Source of the DNA: Halostagnicola sp. A56
Lineage (GTDB): Archaea > Halobacteriota > Halobacteria > Halobacteriales > Natrialbaceae
Assembly (NCBI RefSeq): GCF_000691505.1
Contig: NZ_JMIP02000014.1
Coordinates: 361,943 to 425,942, forward strand
Direction: 5' to 3'
Length of the DNA stretch: 64,000 nt
Part shown: positions 39,139-47,171 of the stretch, piece after piece
Layout: each line of letters starts with the position of its first letter
Position numbering within the stretch: position 1 is the stretch's first letter
Translations under genes and position numbers: made by a program
The notes under the pieces: generated by a model
Database searches by the model: none
What the model was told of the DNA's origin: nothing
Seen by the model: the letters and a program-made list of their open reading frames with translations, nothing else

Positions 39139-39230
39139 CACCTCTCGATGGCAGGGTAATAATTGTAGCGGGATCGTCGCTTATCGACTACTCGTCGCAC
39201 ACCTCTCGAAAGGTACACAAAGTATAAATA
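39139..39230. promoter_or_regulatory. divergent promoter of the catabolic cluster with repeated CACCTCTCGA
   Basis: The 123-bp gap between aspartate dehydrogenase and the NicX-like gene contains TATAAATA (39223-39230), about 30 nt before the NicX-like ATG. A minus-strand TTATTA (about 39158-39166) lies about 28 nt before the dehydrogenase ATG. The decamer CACCTCTCGA occurs at 39139-39148 and 39200-39209, 61 nt apart. These are candidate sites for a shared regulator. Confidence 0.5.
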
Positions 39231-39256
39231 GTCTCAGCGGAACGTTGAATTGTACC

Positions 39257-40309
39257 ATGGAAGCTGCTGGACTATTAGTGCCGATGTTTCGTCGGCAGAT
39301 GGAACACTGTCAGGTAACCGCGGACGAATCAGTCGCGCTCGTTACCGACGTCAAGAGCAATCGCGAACACGTCGCCGCGAGTTTCTCGGCGGCACAGGAC
39401 ATCGGCGCTGAAGCGTTCGAAGTACAGATTCCCGAATACGGTCGCAACTCCGTCGGCGCCGAAATCTCGCCCGGACAGGGGGGCAGCCTCCGGCTGCCCC
39501 GCGGCCCGGTCGAAGCGTGCAAAACCGCGGACATGGTCTTCGATTTCACTCTCGAGGGATTCATTCACGTGCCCGAACGAGACGAAATCCGCGACGCCGG
39601 GACTCGAATCCTTCGCGTCGGTGCACGAGAACCGTTCGTTCTCCGTCGCCTGATGCCCTGGGAGCCGGAAGAAGCTCAGGCCGTCAAAGAAAAAGTTCAG
39701 GCTCATCGTGACCTGCTCGAGGCGACCGACGAGATGCGGATCACTTCGGAGTACGGGACAGATGTCACGATGGAAGTCGAACCGAGCACCGCGTTCGACT
39801 CCTACGGATTCGTCGACGAGCCCGGAAAGTGGGATGTCTGGGGCCAGAACATGGTCTCGAACTACCCGACGAACGTAAACGGTACGATCGTCATCGCCGC
39901 CGGCGACTACAACGTCGTGCCGTTTAACGACTATATCGACTCGTCGATTGAATGCGTCGTCGAGGACGGGTTCATCGAAGAGATCAAGGGAGACGGCGGT
40001 GATGCCGAATTGATGCGCGGACACATGGAGAGCTACGACGACAGGGATGTCTTCGCGACGAGTCACTTCGGTTGGGGACTCAACGAGAACGGGACGTTCT
40101 ACAACATGGCGATCAAGGGTCGGAAACCGGACGAAGCCGGCGTGAGCGCGAGCGAAGGGCGCGTCTGGGAGGGCAACATGCTCTGGAGTACCGGTCCGAA
40201 CACGCATCAGGACCGATACACAAACTGCCACTACGATATCGCACAGAAGAACTGTAGCGTCTATCTTGACGGAGAACCGGTCGTGGTCGAGGGCGATCTC
40301 GTCGAGTAA
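39257..40309 (+). CDS. NicX-like 2,5-dihydroxypyridine 5,6-dioxygenase homologue
   Basis: 350 residues. From memory of Pseudomonas NicX, similarity is clear across the C-terminal half: YGFVDEPGKWDVW, VFATSHFGWGLNENG, GNMLWSTGPNT and a final NCHYDI...NCSVYLDGEPVVVEGDL. The three iron ligands of NicX (His265, His318, Asp320) correspond to His270, His325 and Asp327 with matching spacing. NicX opens 2,5-dihydroxypyridine to N-formylmaleamate using Fe(II) and O2. The fold is shared with M29 aminopeptidases, so automatic annotation as leucyl aminopeptidase is likely and probably wrong. Substrate may be another hydroxylated N-heterocycle. Confidence 0.85.
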   Translation: MEAAGLLVPMFRRQMEHCQVTADESVALVTDVKSNREHVAASFSAAQDIGAEAFEVQIPEYGRNSVGAEISPGQGGSLRLPRGPVEACKTADMVFDFTLEGFIHVPERDEIRDAGTRILRVGAREPFVLRRLMPWEPEEAQAVKEKVQAHRDLLEATDEMRITSEYGTDVTMEVEPSTAFDSYGFVDEPGKWDVWGQNMVSNYPTNVNGTIVIAAGDYNVVPFNDYIDSSIECVVEDGFIEEIKGDGGDAELMRGHMESYDDRDVFATSHFGWGLNENGTFYNMAIKGRKPDEAGVSASEGRVWEGNMLWSTGPNTHQDRYTNCHYDIAQKNCSVYLDGEPVVVEGDLVE

Positions 40310-40472
40310 CACACGGTTGCTGTACCCGACAGAGCCGCTCGCTTACGGGATCGTGTTGCAAACCTGCGGAGGTGACGATCATACGCCTTCTTTGCGAGAC
40401 CCATTTTCCCCGAGATCGACTCGTTCAGCGGGTGACGACAAATTTAATAGGCCACGTTTGCCAACAAGTAGT

Positions 40473-42134
40473 ATGACAACTGGAGGCGAAGTCGTTGGAA
40501 CCGTACTTGCTGAACACGGCGTTTCGCAAGCGTATGTTCTCCTCGGGAACCAGACTGTGACTATTGCGGATGGACTTCACGAAAGCGGCGGCGACGTGAT
40601 CAGCGCCCGGCACGAGTACAACGCTGCAGTGATGGCCGACACCTACGGTCGACTCACCGGCGACCCCGGCGTCGCGGTTACCGTCGCTGGCCCCGGCGGC
40701 ACGAATGCGCTGACAGGCGTCGCACAGGCGTACACTGCCGCGTCGCCGATGATCCTCATCAGCGCGGTATTGCCGGAAGACGAACACACCGAGGCGCTTC
40801 ACGGCGTCGACGATCAGCACTTCCTTCGGAAGGCGTTCGAACCTGCCACGAAGTGGAGTACACAGGTTCACGACCCGAGTCGACTGAAGACGACCCTCGC
40901 TCGAGCGTTCGACATCGCGACACGCGGCCGACCCGGACCCGTGTTTATCGGCGTCGACGAGGATATCCTCCAGAACGAGATCGAGGTTCCAGACGCCGTG
41001 TCCGCCCACGAATCACACGATGACCTCAGCGTGTCCGCGGATACCGTCGCCGATGCGCTCGAGCCGGTACAGGCGGCCGAGAAACGATGTCTCTGCGTGG
41101 GTAAGGGTGTCTCGCGGGCGTTCGCTGCGGAGACGGCAATCGACATCGCCGAGTCGCTCGACGCACCCGTCGTCTGTCCCCGACACTATCCCGACTCGTT
41201 CCCGAACGACCATCCGCTCTTCGCGGGAACGGTCGGAATGTCGGACCATCCGGCTGCCAGCACCGCGCTGGCGAACGCGGACGCCGTCCTCTCACTCGGC
41301 GTGCGGACCAACTCACACGAGGCGGCCGTGCTCGGCGACCGAACTGGCGACGACGTTCGAATCGTCTACCTCGACGACTTGCCTTACGAATTCCCGGCGT
41401 CGACGGCAACCGAAGTCGTTACAGGGGAGCTTGGGCCAGCTCTCGAGGATGCCAGAACGATACTCGAGTCCGGCGCGGGCGAGACGGACGCCGCCTATCG
41501 ACAGGCAGTTCGAGAGGAGGTCGAACGCGTCGAGACGGACGTATCCGCCTATCTCGAGGAAGTGCGTTCGCAGACGCCGGTCCATCCGCTCGTTATCATG
41601 GACGAGCTTCGGGAGGTAGCTGACGACGACGTTCTGTTGACCGGAGATGCGGGCGCCGCAGGCGGTGCGTGGCCAAACGACGTCTTCGAGTATCGCGAGA
41701 CGAACAGCTTCCAGCACTCCCGACTCTACGATTCGATGGGGTTCCCGGTTCCAGCAGGAAACGCTGCAAAACTGGTCGACGACGATCGGCAGGTCGTCAA
41801 CCTCATCGGCGACGGCGGCTTCTTGATGTGCAACATGGAACTCGCGACCGCCGTCGAGACAGGGACCGACGCGGTCACGATCGTCTTCAACGACGGGAAG
41901 TACGGGATGATCTGGAACTATCAACGGCGGGACAACCACGCTGAAATCGCAACCGACATTCCGACGGTCGACATCGCGACGATGGCTGAATCGTTCGGCG
42001 TTCGCGGCGTCCGCGTCACCGAGCCGGGCGAAGTTCGACCCGCGCTGACCGACGCACTCGAGGCCGACGAACACGTCGTCCTCGACATCCGAATCGATCC
42101 GACGGCGGAATACGTCTCTCGACGGATCTGGTAG
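40473..42134 (+). CDS. ThDP-dependent enzyme of the acetolactate synthase/decarboxylase family
   Basis: 553 residues from ATG 40473; a TTTAATA box at 40443-40449 fits a leaderless start. Pyr domain with catalytic Glu48 (SARHEYNAAVMAD). The central domain is near 185-320, and the PP domain carries the ThDP/Mg motif GDGGFLMCNMELATAVETG from 446, with Asn in VFNDGKYGMIWN. Family members decarboxylate 2-oxoacids (benzoylformate, oxalyl-CoA, sulfopyruvate) or condense them. No FAD role can be proven. In this cluster a decarboxylase or C-C lyase acting on a ring-opened 2-oxoacid is most plausible. Confidence 0.9.
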   Translation: MTTGGEVVGTVLAEHGVSQAYVLLGNQTVTIADGLHESGGDVISARHEYNAAVMADTYGRLTGDPGVAVTVAGPGGTNALTGVAQAYTAASPMILISAVLPEDEHTEALHGVDDQHFLRKAFEPATKWSTQVHDPSRLKTTLARAFDIATRGRPGPVFIGVDEDILQNEIEVPDAVSAHESHDDLSVSADTVADALEPVQAAEKRCLCVGKGVSRAFAAETAIDIAESLDAPVVCPRHYPDSFPNDHPLFAGTVGMSDHPAASTALANADAVLSLGVRTNSHEAAVLGDRTGDDVRIVYLDDLPYEFPASTATEVVTGELGPALEDARTILESGAGETDAAYRQAVREEVERVETDVSAYLEEVRSQTPVHPLVIMDELREVADDDVLLTGDAGAAGGAWPNDVFEYRETNSFQHSRLYDSMGFPVPAGNAAKLVDDDRQVVNLIGDGGFLMCNMELATAVETGTDAVTIVFNDGKYGMIWNYQRRDNHAEIATDIPTVDIATMAESFGVRGVRVTEPGEVRPALTDALEADEHVVLDIRIDPTAEYVSRRIW

Positions 42135-42260
42135 CTGTCTCCCGCATTTGTCACCCTTTGTCGGGTATCGGGGCTCGGCTCATGGCATACGTCCGATAGA
42201 TGGTGGTTGGCTCGAGTCGATAGAATAATTGTCTTCCCGCCACAGATATCGAACGTTACG

Positions 42261-43133
42261 ATGCCAGTTATGCAACCGACGCCCGACGACATCACCCTCC
42301 GTGGAATCAATTACGAAAGCGATGACGGAACGGCGTTCGACGGGTTCGAACTGACGAGCGACGTCTCGACGTTCGACGGCCGAAGCGTTGGCGTCCTCTT
42401 TTTGCACGGGCTCCGCGGATTTGCCCTCGGCGCTGGCATTTCGCCCGTCGCGAATCCGCTCGCTCGGGCGGGAGCCCGGTGTCTCACGATCAACAAGCGA
42501 AACAGCGGCAAAGGATACGTCACGTCCGAGTTCGACGAGATCGACAACGACATTCGTGGCGGCGTCGAGTGGCTCACCGAACGCGGATGCGACGACGTCG
42601 TGCTCTGGGGGCGAAGTCTCGGAGCCACTGAGGCCGCCTACTATCAGGGGCTGCGAAACGACGATGCCGTCGACGGGCTCGTCCTTGCCGCACCGTTTGC
42701 AGACATCCGCGAGCAGTCGACTCGAGGGTATTTCGAAGCTGTTTCGGATAACCCCGACGAGGCGTACGAATCGTTCGTCGACGAGGCGCGCGAACTCGTC
42801 GACGCCGGCCGCGAGAACGAAATCGTCGCGTTACCGCGACCGGTCGGCGGGGAGATCGAATACATTCCGATGACCGCGGCGGCGTTTCTCTCTTATCGGT
42901 CACCCGAGAGCGCGTGTGCAACGGTCGACTGGGTACCGGAGATCGACGTCCCCAGCCTGCTGCTACCGCACGCGTCAGATCGAAACGTCACCCCAGAAGA
43001 AGCGACTGAGATCGCGGATGCGTACCCCGACTCGACACCGGTCACGGTCCATCCCGTCGAGGCCGATCACTTCTTCACCGGCGCGGAGTCCGAAGTAGCT
43101 GGTGTCACGGCTGATTTTCTCCGATCCCTTTGA
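42261..43133 (+). CDS. alpha/beta-hydrolase, possible pathway hydrolase or deformylase
   Basis: 290 residues from ATG 42261 (MPVMQPTPDDITLRG). Alpha/beta fold with oxyanion HG (49-50, FLHGLRGF) and nucleophile elbow GRSLGA (Ser119). Asp240 (LLPHASDRNVTPEEATE) and His270 (VEADHFF) complete the triad. It resembles dienelactone-hydrolase or acyl-peptide-hydrolase-like small esterases. In NicX pathways an alpha/beta hydrolase (NicD) deformylates the ring-opened product; this gene occupies an equivalent place, but direct NicD similarity is not claimed. Confidence 0.87.
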   Translation: MPVMQPTPDDITLRGINYESDDGTAFDGFELTSDVSTFDGRSVGVLFLHGLRGFALGAGISPVANPLARAGARCLTINKRNSGKGYVTSEFDEIDNDIRGGVEWLTERGCDDVVLWGRSLGATEAAYYQGLRNDDAVDGLVLAAPFADIREQSTRGYFEAVSDNPDEAYESFVDEARELVDAGRENEIVALPRPVGGEIEYIPMTAAAFLSYRSPESACATVDWVPEIDVPSLLLPHASDRNVTPEEATEIADAYPDSTPVTVHPVEADHFFTGAESEVAGVTADFLRSL

Positions 43134-43195
43134 GGTGAAACAACCCTTCCGTCGTCTGAAGTGGCGCATTCTTCACCGTGGCTTGTTGTAGCAGC

Positions 43196-43890
43196 CTACG
43201 GATTCTGCGTCATCTGCATGTTGATTTCGACGATGTTCGCCGCGTTCCTGACGGTCTTGGGGATTTCGACCTGAAACCGATCGCCTTGTAACCGACTCGT
43301 CGGACCACAGACCCCAAGCGCGGCAACGATGGAACTGTCGGGTGCATGAATGGGCGCGGCGACACAGCGCATCCCACGGGTCACCTCGCTTCTACTAAAG
43401 GCGACACCCCGCTCGCGAATCGTCTCGAGTTCCTCGAGGAGCGTCTCGAGATCAGTTACCGTTTTATCAGTTCTGGCAGGAAGTCCGTGTTCGTCGACGA
43501 TGTCGCGAACCGTAGACTCGGATAGGTGTGCGAGTATCGCTTTCCCCTGTGACGTACAGTGCAGATATTCGCGTTGGCCGGGTTGAATCGTGGTTTCGAT
43601 CGCGTTTTCACCCTCGGATTTGTAGAGATAGACGCCGTGCCCTTGTTCTTGGACGACGAGTCGAGCGAGTTCTCCCGTTTCCGTGGCTAATTCGTCGAGC
43701 GGATCCTGAGCACATTGGTAGACGAGGTTTCTAAGTTCGATTAGGAACGTACGCGGACGTTCTGGGAAAGTGTCTCGAGGTAAAGCCCCGAGAAATCGCT
43801 TTGTTAGTTGTAGAAACGAAGTAACCGCGAATCCGTTCTCGAGTTCGAGAGCGCCACGACAAGAACGGATCGACCGTCCGTTCGAAACAC
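43196..43890 (-). pseudogene. IclR-family effector domain lacking the DNA-binding domain
   Basis: The frame is open from about 43890 to TAG at 43196. The C-terminal 175 codons are a good IclR ligand-binding domain: DPLDELATETGELARLVVQEQGHGVYLYKS, QPGQREYLHCTSQGKAILAHL, RERGVAFSRSEVTRGMRCVAAPI and the ending IVEINM. Upstream only a weak ALELENGF remains of the HTH C-terminus, and the winged-helix domain is missing because the 3' end of ftsZ2 begins within 20 bp. No good start codon exists. It looks like a regulator truncated at the cluster boundary. Approximate 5' limit. Confidence 0.8.
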
Positions 43891-43908
43891 GGGATCTGAC
43901 AGGGCGGG

Positions 43909-45090
43909 TTACCGAATGACGTCGACGCCGTTTTTCTGCTCGAGTTTGTCTCTGCCGCCGTCACTCTGCGTGCCGGGGTGAGACGCTTCGACGTTGTTGC
44001 TCGCATCGAAATCGGCGTCGTTGAGTCCTTCGATACTCTGGCGGGATTTGTCTGCCTGTTTTTGGGTCGTCGGGCCGAGAACCTGTGCGCTCTGGACGCC
44101 GGTCATGATGGCCATGACGCGAACCTTGCCCTTGTAGTTCTCCTGGATACGAGCGCCCCAGATGACGTTTGCGCTGGCCTCGAGTCGTTCGGTGATGTTA
44201 TCCGCGATGCCTTCGGCCTCTTTCAGCGTGAGGTCCGGTCCACCGGTAATGTGAACGAGGCCGCCGGAGGCACCACGATAGTCGACATCGAGCAGCGGGT
44301 GGTTCATCGCGTCGCTGACGACTTCCTGTGTCTTGTTCTTGTCCTGGGTCTCGCCGACGAGCATCACCGCGACGCCGCCCTGGTTCATGATCGTGGACAT
44401 GTCCGCGTAGTCCAGATTGATCAGGCTCGGCTGGGTGATCGTCTCCGAGATCCCCTTGACCGTTTCGGCGATGATCTGGTCCATCACCGAGAAGGCCTTA
44501 CCGATCGGGAGGTTCGGGACGTAATCGAGCAGTCGGTTGTTATCGAGGACGATGATCGAGTCGGCCTGATCGCGGAGTTTCTCGAGACCTTCCTCGGCTT
44601 TGACCGTCCGAGCGCGCTCGACGTTAAACGGCGTCGAAACCATGCCGACGACGATAGCGCCCTGATCTTTCGCGATCTTCGAGACGACGGGGGCGGCACC
44701 CGTGCCGGTGCCACCGCCCATGCCAGCGGTCACGAAGACGAGGTCTGCGTCACCGAGGACCTCTTTGATCGTGCTCTGGGCCATTTCGGTCGCTCGTTCG
44801 CCCATCGACGGGTCGCCGCCAGCGCCGAGGCCGTTGGTGAGCGATTTGCCGACGAGAATCTTCGTGTCGGCTTCGATCATCTTCAGGTGCTGTTTGTCGG
44901 TGTTGATCGCGACGGTGTCCGCGCCGTCAACGCCGATGTTATACAGCCGATTGATCGTATTGTTTCCAGCACCGCCACAGCCGACGATCACGATCCGCGG
45001 ATCGCCGAACTCGTCGTCGTCCATCGATTCGTCCATCTGACGGGCTTCCGCTTCGGCGTTATCGAGGGCGTCCTGTACGATGTCCTGCAT
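43909..45090 (-). CDS. ftsZ2: cell division tubulin homologue FtsZ2
   Basis: 393 residues. N-terminal [15 protein letters not shown] is characteristic of haloarchaeal FtsZ2. GTPase domain: [14 protein letters not shown], tubulin signature [18 protein letters not shown]-like [15 protein letters not shown]. The disordered, Asn/Asp-rich tail ends in GVDVIR. FtsZ2 drives constriction at mid-cell together with FtsZ1 and SepF. The gene follows cdrS by 2 nt, forming the known cdrS-ftsZ2 operon. Confidence 0.96.
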   Translation of the reverse strand: MQDIVQDALDNAEAEARQMDESMDDDEFGDPRIVIVGCGGAGNNTINRLYNIGVDGADTVAINTDKQHLKMIEADTKILVGKSLTNGLGAGGDPSMGERATEMAQSTIKEVLGDADLVFVTAGMGGGTGTGAAPVVSKIAKDQGAIVVGMVSTPFNVERARTVKAEEGLEKLRDQADSIIVLDNNRLLDYVPNLPIGKAFSVMDQIIAETVKGISETITQPSLINLDYADMSTIMNQGGVAVMLVGETQDKNKTQEVVSDAMNHPLLDVDYRGASGGLVHITGGPDLTLKEAEGIADNITERLEASANVIWGARIQENYKGKVRVMAIMTGVQSAQVLGPTTQKQADKSRQSIEGLNDADFDASNNVEASHPGTQSDGGRDKLEQKNGVDVIR

Positions 45091-45092
45091 CG

Positions 45093-45272
45093 TTACACCT
45101 TCGCCCAGCCGCGTTTGCCCGTCTGGTCGCGACGACCGTTCTGTTGTTCGTTAATCATTTCTCGGACAGCCGACCGGATTGCCTCGCTCCGGTTCGGAAA
45201 CTCGCCCGAGTCGACCAGCTGTTCGACCTCGTCGATCTGCTGTTCCGGGATTCGCAGTGTCACACGCTCCAT
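45093..45272 (-). CDS. cdrS: CdrS ribbon-helix-helix regulator of ftsZ2
   Basis: 59 residues, start ATG 45272, stop TAA 45093-45095. [20 protein letters not shown] is the beta-strand and first helix of a MetJ/Arc (CopG-like) RHH fold, followed by [14 protein letters not shown] and a basic tail. In Halobacterium this short RHH protein, co-transcribed with ftsZ2, controls ftsZ2 and division timing (CdrS, published). Location, size and strand match. A dimer would bind a palindromic site. Confidence 0.92.
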   Translation of the reverse strand: MERVTLRIPEQQIDEVEQLVDSGEFPNRSEAIRSAVREMINEQQNGRRDQTGKRGWAKV

Positions 45273-45307
45273 TGTTGTATTCCCTCTGGGTAAGACGGCG
45301 CGCCCCT

Positions 45308-45391
45308 GTTAGACGCTTTGTCTTACACAGGAGAGCGGCGTGAAACGCCTGTTTCACGCATTTTGGCCCTCGTGTAAGACGATCGTCTTAC
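45308..45391. promoter_or_regulatory. palindrome series in the cdrS/cdrL intergenic region
   Basis: Three inverted repeats lie upstream of cdrS. An imperfect GTTAGAC-n5-GTCTTAC is at 45308-45326. A perfect GCGTGAAAC-GCCT-GTTTCACGC is at 45338-45359 (9-bp arms). A perfect GTAAGACGATCGTCTTAC is at 45374-45391 (7-bp arms around GATC). Their centres are about 31 and 34 bp apart, close to three turns of DNA. A half-site GTAAGAC is at 45290-45296. They are strong candidates for CdrL and/or CdrS binding. Confidence 0.7.
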
Positions 45392-45452
45392 GCACATATA
45401 GCAATGCTACCCATAGGTAATAAATGTTTTGTCGGACGGGACTATTCGCGTA

Positions 45453-46052
45453 TTACGAATTTCTCGAGTGCTGGCCGTTCGAATCGAGGACGTCCGCCGC
45501 GGCCGTCCGACGCCCGCAACCGGGACAGAAACCCCAGTCCGATCGCAGTTCATCGCCACACTCACAGAACAGTCGGTGAGACGCTTTCTCGCCGCAGTTC
45601 GGGCAGTAAACGTGGTCTCCCGAGATGGATTCGCCGCACTGGCCACACTGTTGGTCCGTCGAGTTCGGTTCCGTCCGACCCGGGCGTCGAGATTGATGCG
45701 GCTGTGTGACAGAATTTCCGACGGCGTCGTTCACGTCCTCTGTCTTACGCGTCTGCGGAGCGTTCTCGAGTGCCACCGTGACGTTTACGTCTTGTGGCTC
45801 TCGCTGTTTCCGCTCTGCGAGTCGCTCGTCAAGGAGTTCGTCGACCCGCTCGCGAACGAACTCGTCGATGCTCTCACGAGCCGACTCCTCCCGTGCTGGC
45901 TCAGCCTGGGTGATCGTGTCCTGGGACTGAGCCGACGAACCGCCCTCGAGATACGTCCGAAGCGCGTCTCGCATCACCTCGCTTTTCGACGCGTCGAACG
46001 TCTCGAGTTCGTCGATGAGCTCGTCGTCGGCACGGAACGTGATCTTGCTCAT
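45453..46052 (-). CDS. cdrL: CdrL: ribbon-helix-helix protein with C-terminal zinc ribbons
   Basis: 199 residues. The N-terminal RHH (MSKITFRADDELIDELETFD..SKSEVMRDALRTYLE) is followed by a coiled, acidic linker and an unstructured middle. The C-terminal double zinc ribbon has CGQCG, CPNCG, CECG and CPGCG pairs. In Halobacterium the larger RHH protein next to cdrS-ftsZ2 (CdrL) binds the cdrS promoter; location and architecture agree. It is transcribed in the same direction from its own promoter. Confidence 0.88.
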   Translation of the reverse strand: MSKITFRADDELIDELETFDASKSEVMRDALRTYLEGGSSAQSQDTITQAEPAREESARESIDEFVRERVDELLDERLAERKQREPQDVNVTVALENAPQTRKTEDVNDAVGNSVTQPHQSRRPGRTEPNSTDQQCGQCGESISGDHVYCPNCGEKASHRLFCECGDELRSDWGFCPGCGRRTAAADVLDSNGQHSRNS

Positions 46053-46175
46053 GAGTGTCTCGATTGGACTCGTATTTCAGGCCCGTCCTTATGAATATTT
46101 GCCTTTGTCGGACGACTGTCACACAGCCATCGAATGATAACCCTTATGTCCGTCTCGTCTGCTATGTTCGAGTGC

Positions 46176-46249
46176 CCGCCCTTAGCTCAGACTGGTAGAG
46201 CAGTCGACTGTAGATCGACTTGCCCCCCGTTCAAATCGGGGAGGGCGGA
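46176..46249 (+). tRNA. tRNA-Tyr (GTA)
   Basis: 74 nt cloverleaf. Acceptor CCGCCCT pairs with AGGGCGG; discriminator is A. The D arm is GCTC...GAGC, the anticodon stem GTCGA/TCGAC holds loop CTGTAGA with anticodon GTA, and the T arm is CCCCG-TTCAAAT-CGGGG. C1-G72 is the archaeal TyrRS identity pair. CCA is not encoded and there is no intron. A T-run follows directly, a likely terminator. Confidence 0.97.
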
Positions 46250-46404
46250 CTTTTGTGACGATCAAAACGCGAGCGAAGCGAGCGGCTGGTCGTCACAAAA
46301 GGGAATCCTGAGCCGATTTGAACACGGAAGTCGCAGGCCCGCACAGCCGAGCGAAGCGAGGCGAGCAGGAACGTCTTCCATCTGTTCAATCGGGGAGGGC
46401 GGAC
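46229..46404 (+). repeat. duplicated tRNA-Tyr 3' end (attachment-site-like) with intervening hairpin
   Basis: The last 22 nt of the tRNA plus one flank base (46229-46250; GTTCAAATCGGGGAGGGCGG then AC) recur at 46384-46404 with only one A missing. Between them TTTTGTGACGA (46251-46261) and TCGTCACAAAA (46290-46300) form an 11-bp stem with a loop holding GAGCGAAGCGAG, itself repeated at 46349-46360. Integrated elements reconstitute tRNA 3' ends in this way. No integrase is near. Confidence 0.65.
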
Positions 46405-46584
46405 CTTTCTCCCGGTCGAACCGTGGCAGAAGCGGAAAGCGACGTACGAATACGGAATAGCACCGCGACCGGCGGAATCCGGTTTCGGTCTACCCCCCGA
46501 AATTACTGAGTGGAACTTGCTCCAAGTTGCACCCCGCCGCAGTCTTGCGAATTTTAGAGTGGAGATTTCCGGGGGTGAATTTTG

Positions 46585-46878
46585 ATGCAGCGCTGGGATA
46601 CCCAACAGAACGACCAGCGTTGTCTCACGTGCGAGAGTCACGTCACACCGGAGTTCCGTCGCGCCTACGGTGATCGCGACGACCGCGTACACCGCTGTCC
46701 GACCTGCGACACTGCGATCAGACTGAGCGAAGGGAGCGCCGCCGGGACAGATATGGATACGAGAGATCCCCTGGAGTACCCCAGCCGGTTCGGGGTTCCG
46801 CTCGACGAACTGCCGCCACGGGTTCGATCACTCGTTGACTCTCAGTCCGTCGCGACTGACGGGGGCGAGGACCAGTGA
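46585..46878 (+). CDS. DUF7563-like zinc-ribbon protein
   Basis: 97 residues from ATG 46585. A CxxC pair, CLTCESHVTPEFRRAYGDRDDRVHRCPTC, gives a compact zinc ribbon near residues 12-42. The rest is acidic and probably disordered. Such small zinc-ribbon proteins are common on haloarchaeal plasmids and integrated elements. It overlaps the next gene by four bases. Confidence 0.7.
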   Translation: MQRWDTQQNDQRCLTCESHVTPEFRRAYGDRDDRVHRCPTCDTAIRLSEGSAAGTDMDTRDPLEYPSRFGVPLDELPPRVRSLVDSQSVATDGGEDQ

Positions 46879-47171
46879 GAGATCACTACGTGGGTGACCC
46901 CGAGTGCCGCGCCTACGTGGCCGACGAACTCGGGTACTGCGAGTCTGTCGACCGCGAGCACATACAAGAGGACATCGGCATTCCTTCGCTGTTCCGTGAC
47001 TCCTATCAGTGCTTCTGGTGCGGTGAGACCGTCGCTCCAGAGGAAACTGAACAACGGGGGAACAATGACAGTCGGTACCGATCTGGCGCAGTACGGTGTG
47101 GTGGAGTTGAGAGGGATATTCAAATACTCGTGCGAGAGACAGTGCGTGCATCTCGTATAGTCTGCGTCTGA
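46875..47171 (+). CDS. small hypothetical protein with CFWC motif
   Basis: 98 residues from GTG 46875, overlapping the DUF7563-like stop. It contains CESVDREHIQED and CFWCGE near the middle; the C-terminal 25 residues (VRCGGVERDIQILVRETV) are less protein-like and may come from a frame change. Found in an accessory region next to tRNA-Tyr. No family recognised; it may be a truncated element gene. Confidence 0.45.
   Translation: MRDHYVGDPECRAYVADELGYCESVDREHIQEDIGIPSLFRDSYQCFWCGETVAPEETEQRGNNDSRYRSGAVRCGGVERDIQILVRETVRASRIVCV

Noticed and set aside
39257-40309. Annotation of the NicX-like protein as an M29 leucyl aminopeptidase
   Set aside because: The region around the metal ligands matches NicX (SHFGWG, NCHYDI) with matching spacing, so the dioxygenase reading is preferred.
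43978-45312. 444-codon plus-strand frame across ftsZ2 and cdrS
   Set aside because: Antisense shadow of ftsZ2, no domain.
46269-46365. Possible CRISPR-like repeats (GAGCGAAGCGAG)
   Set aside because: Only two copies, not evenly spaced, and the motif is a common GC-rich haloarchaeal word. No cas gene is present.
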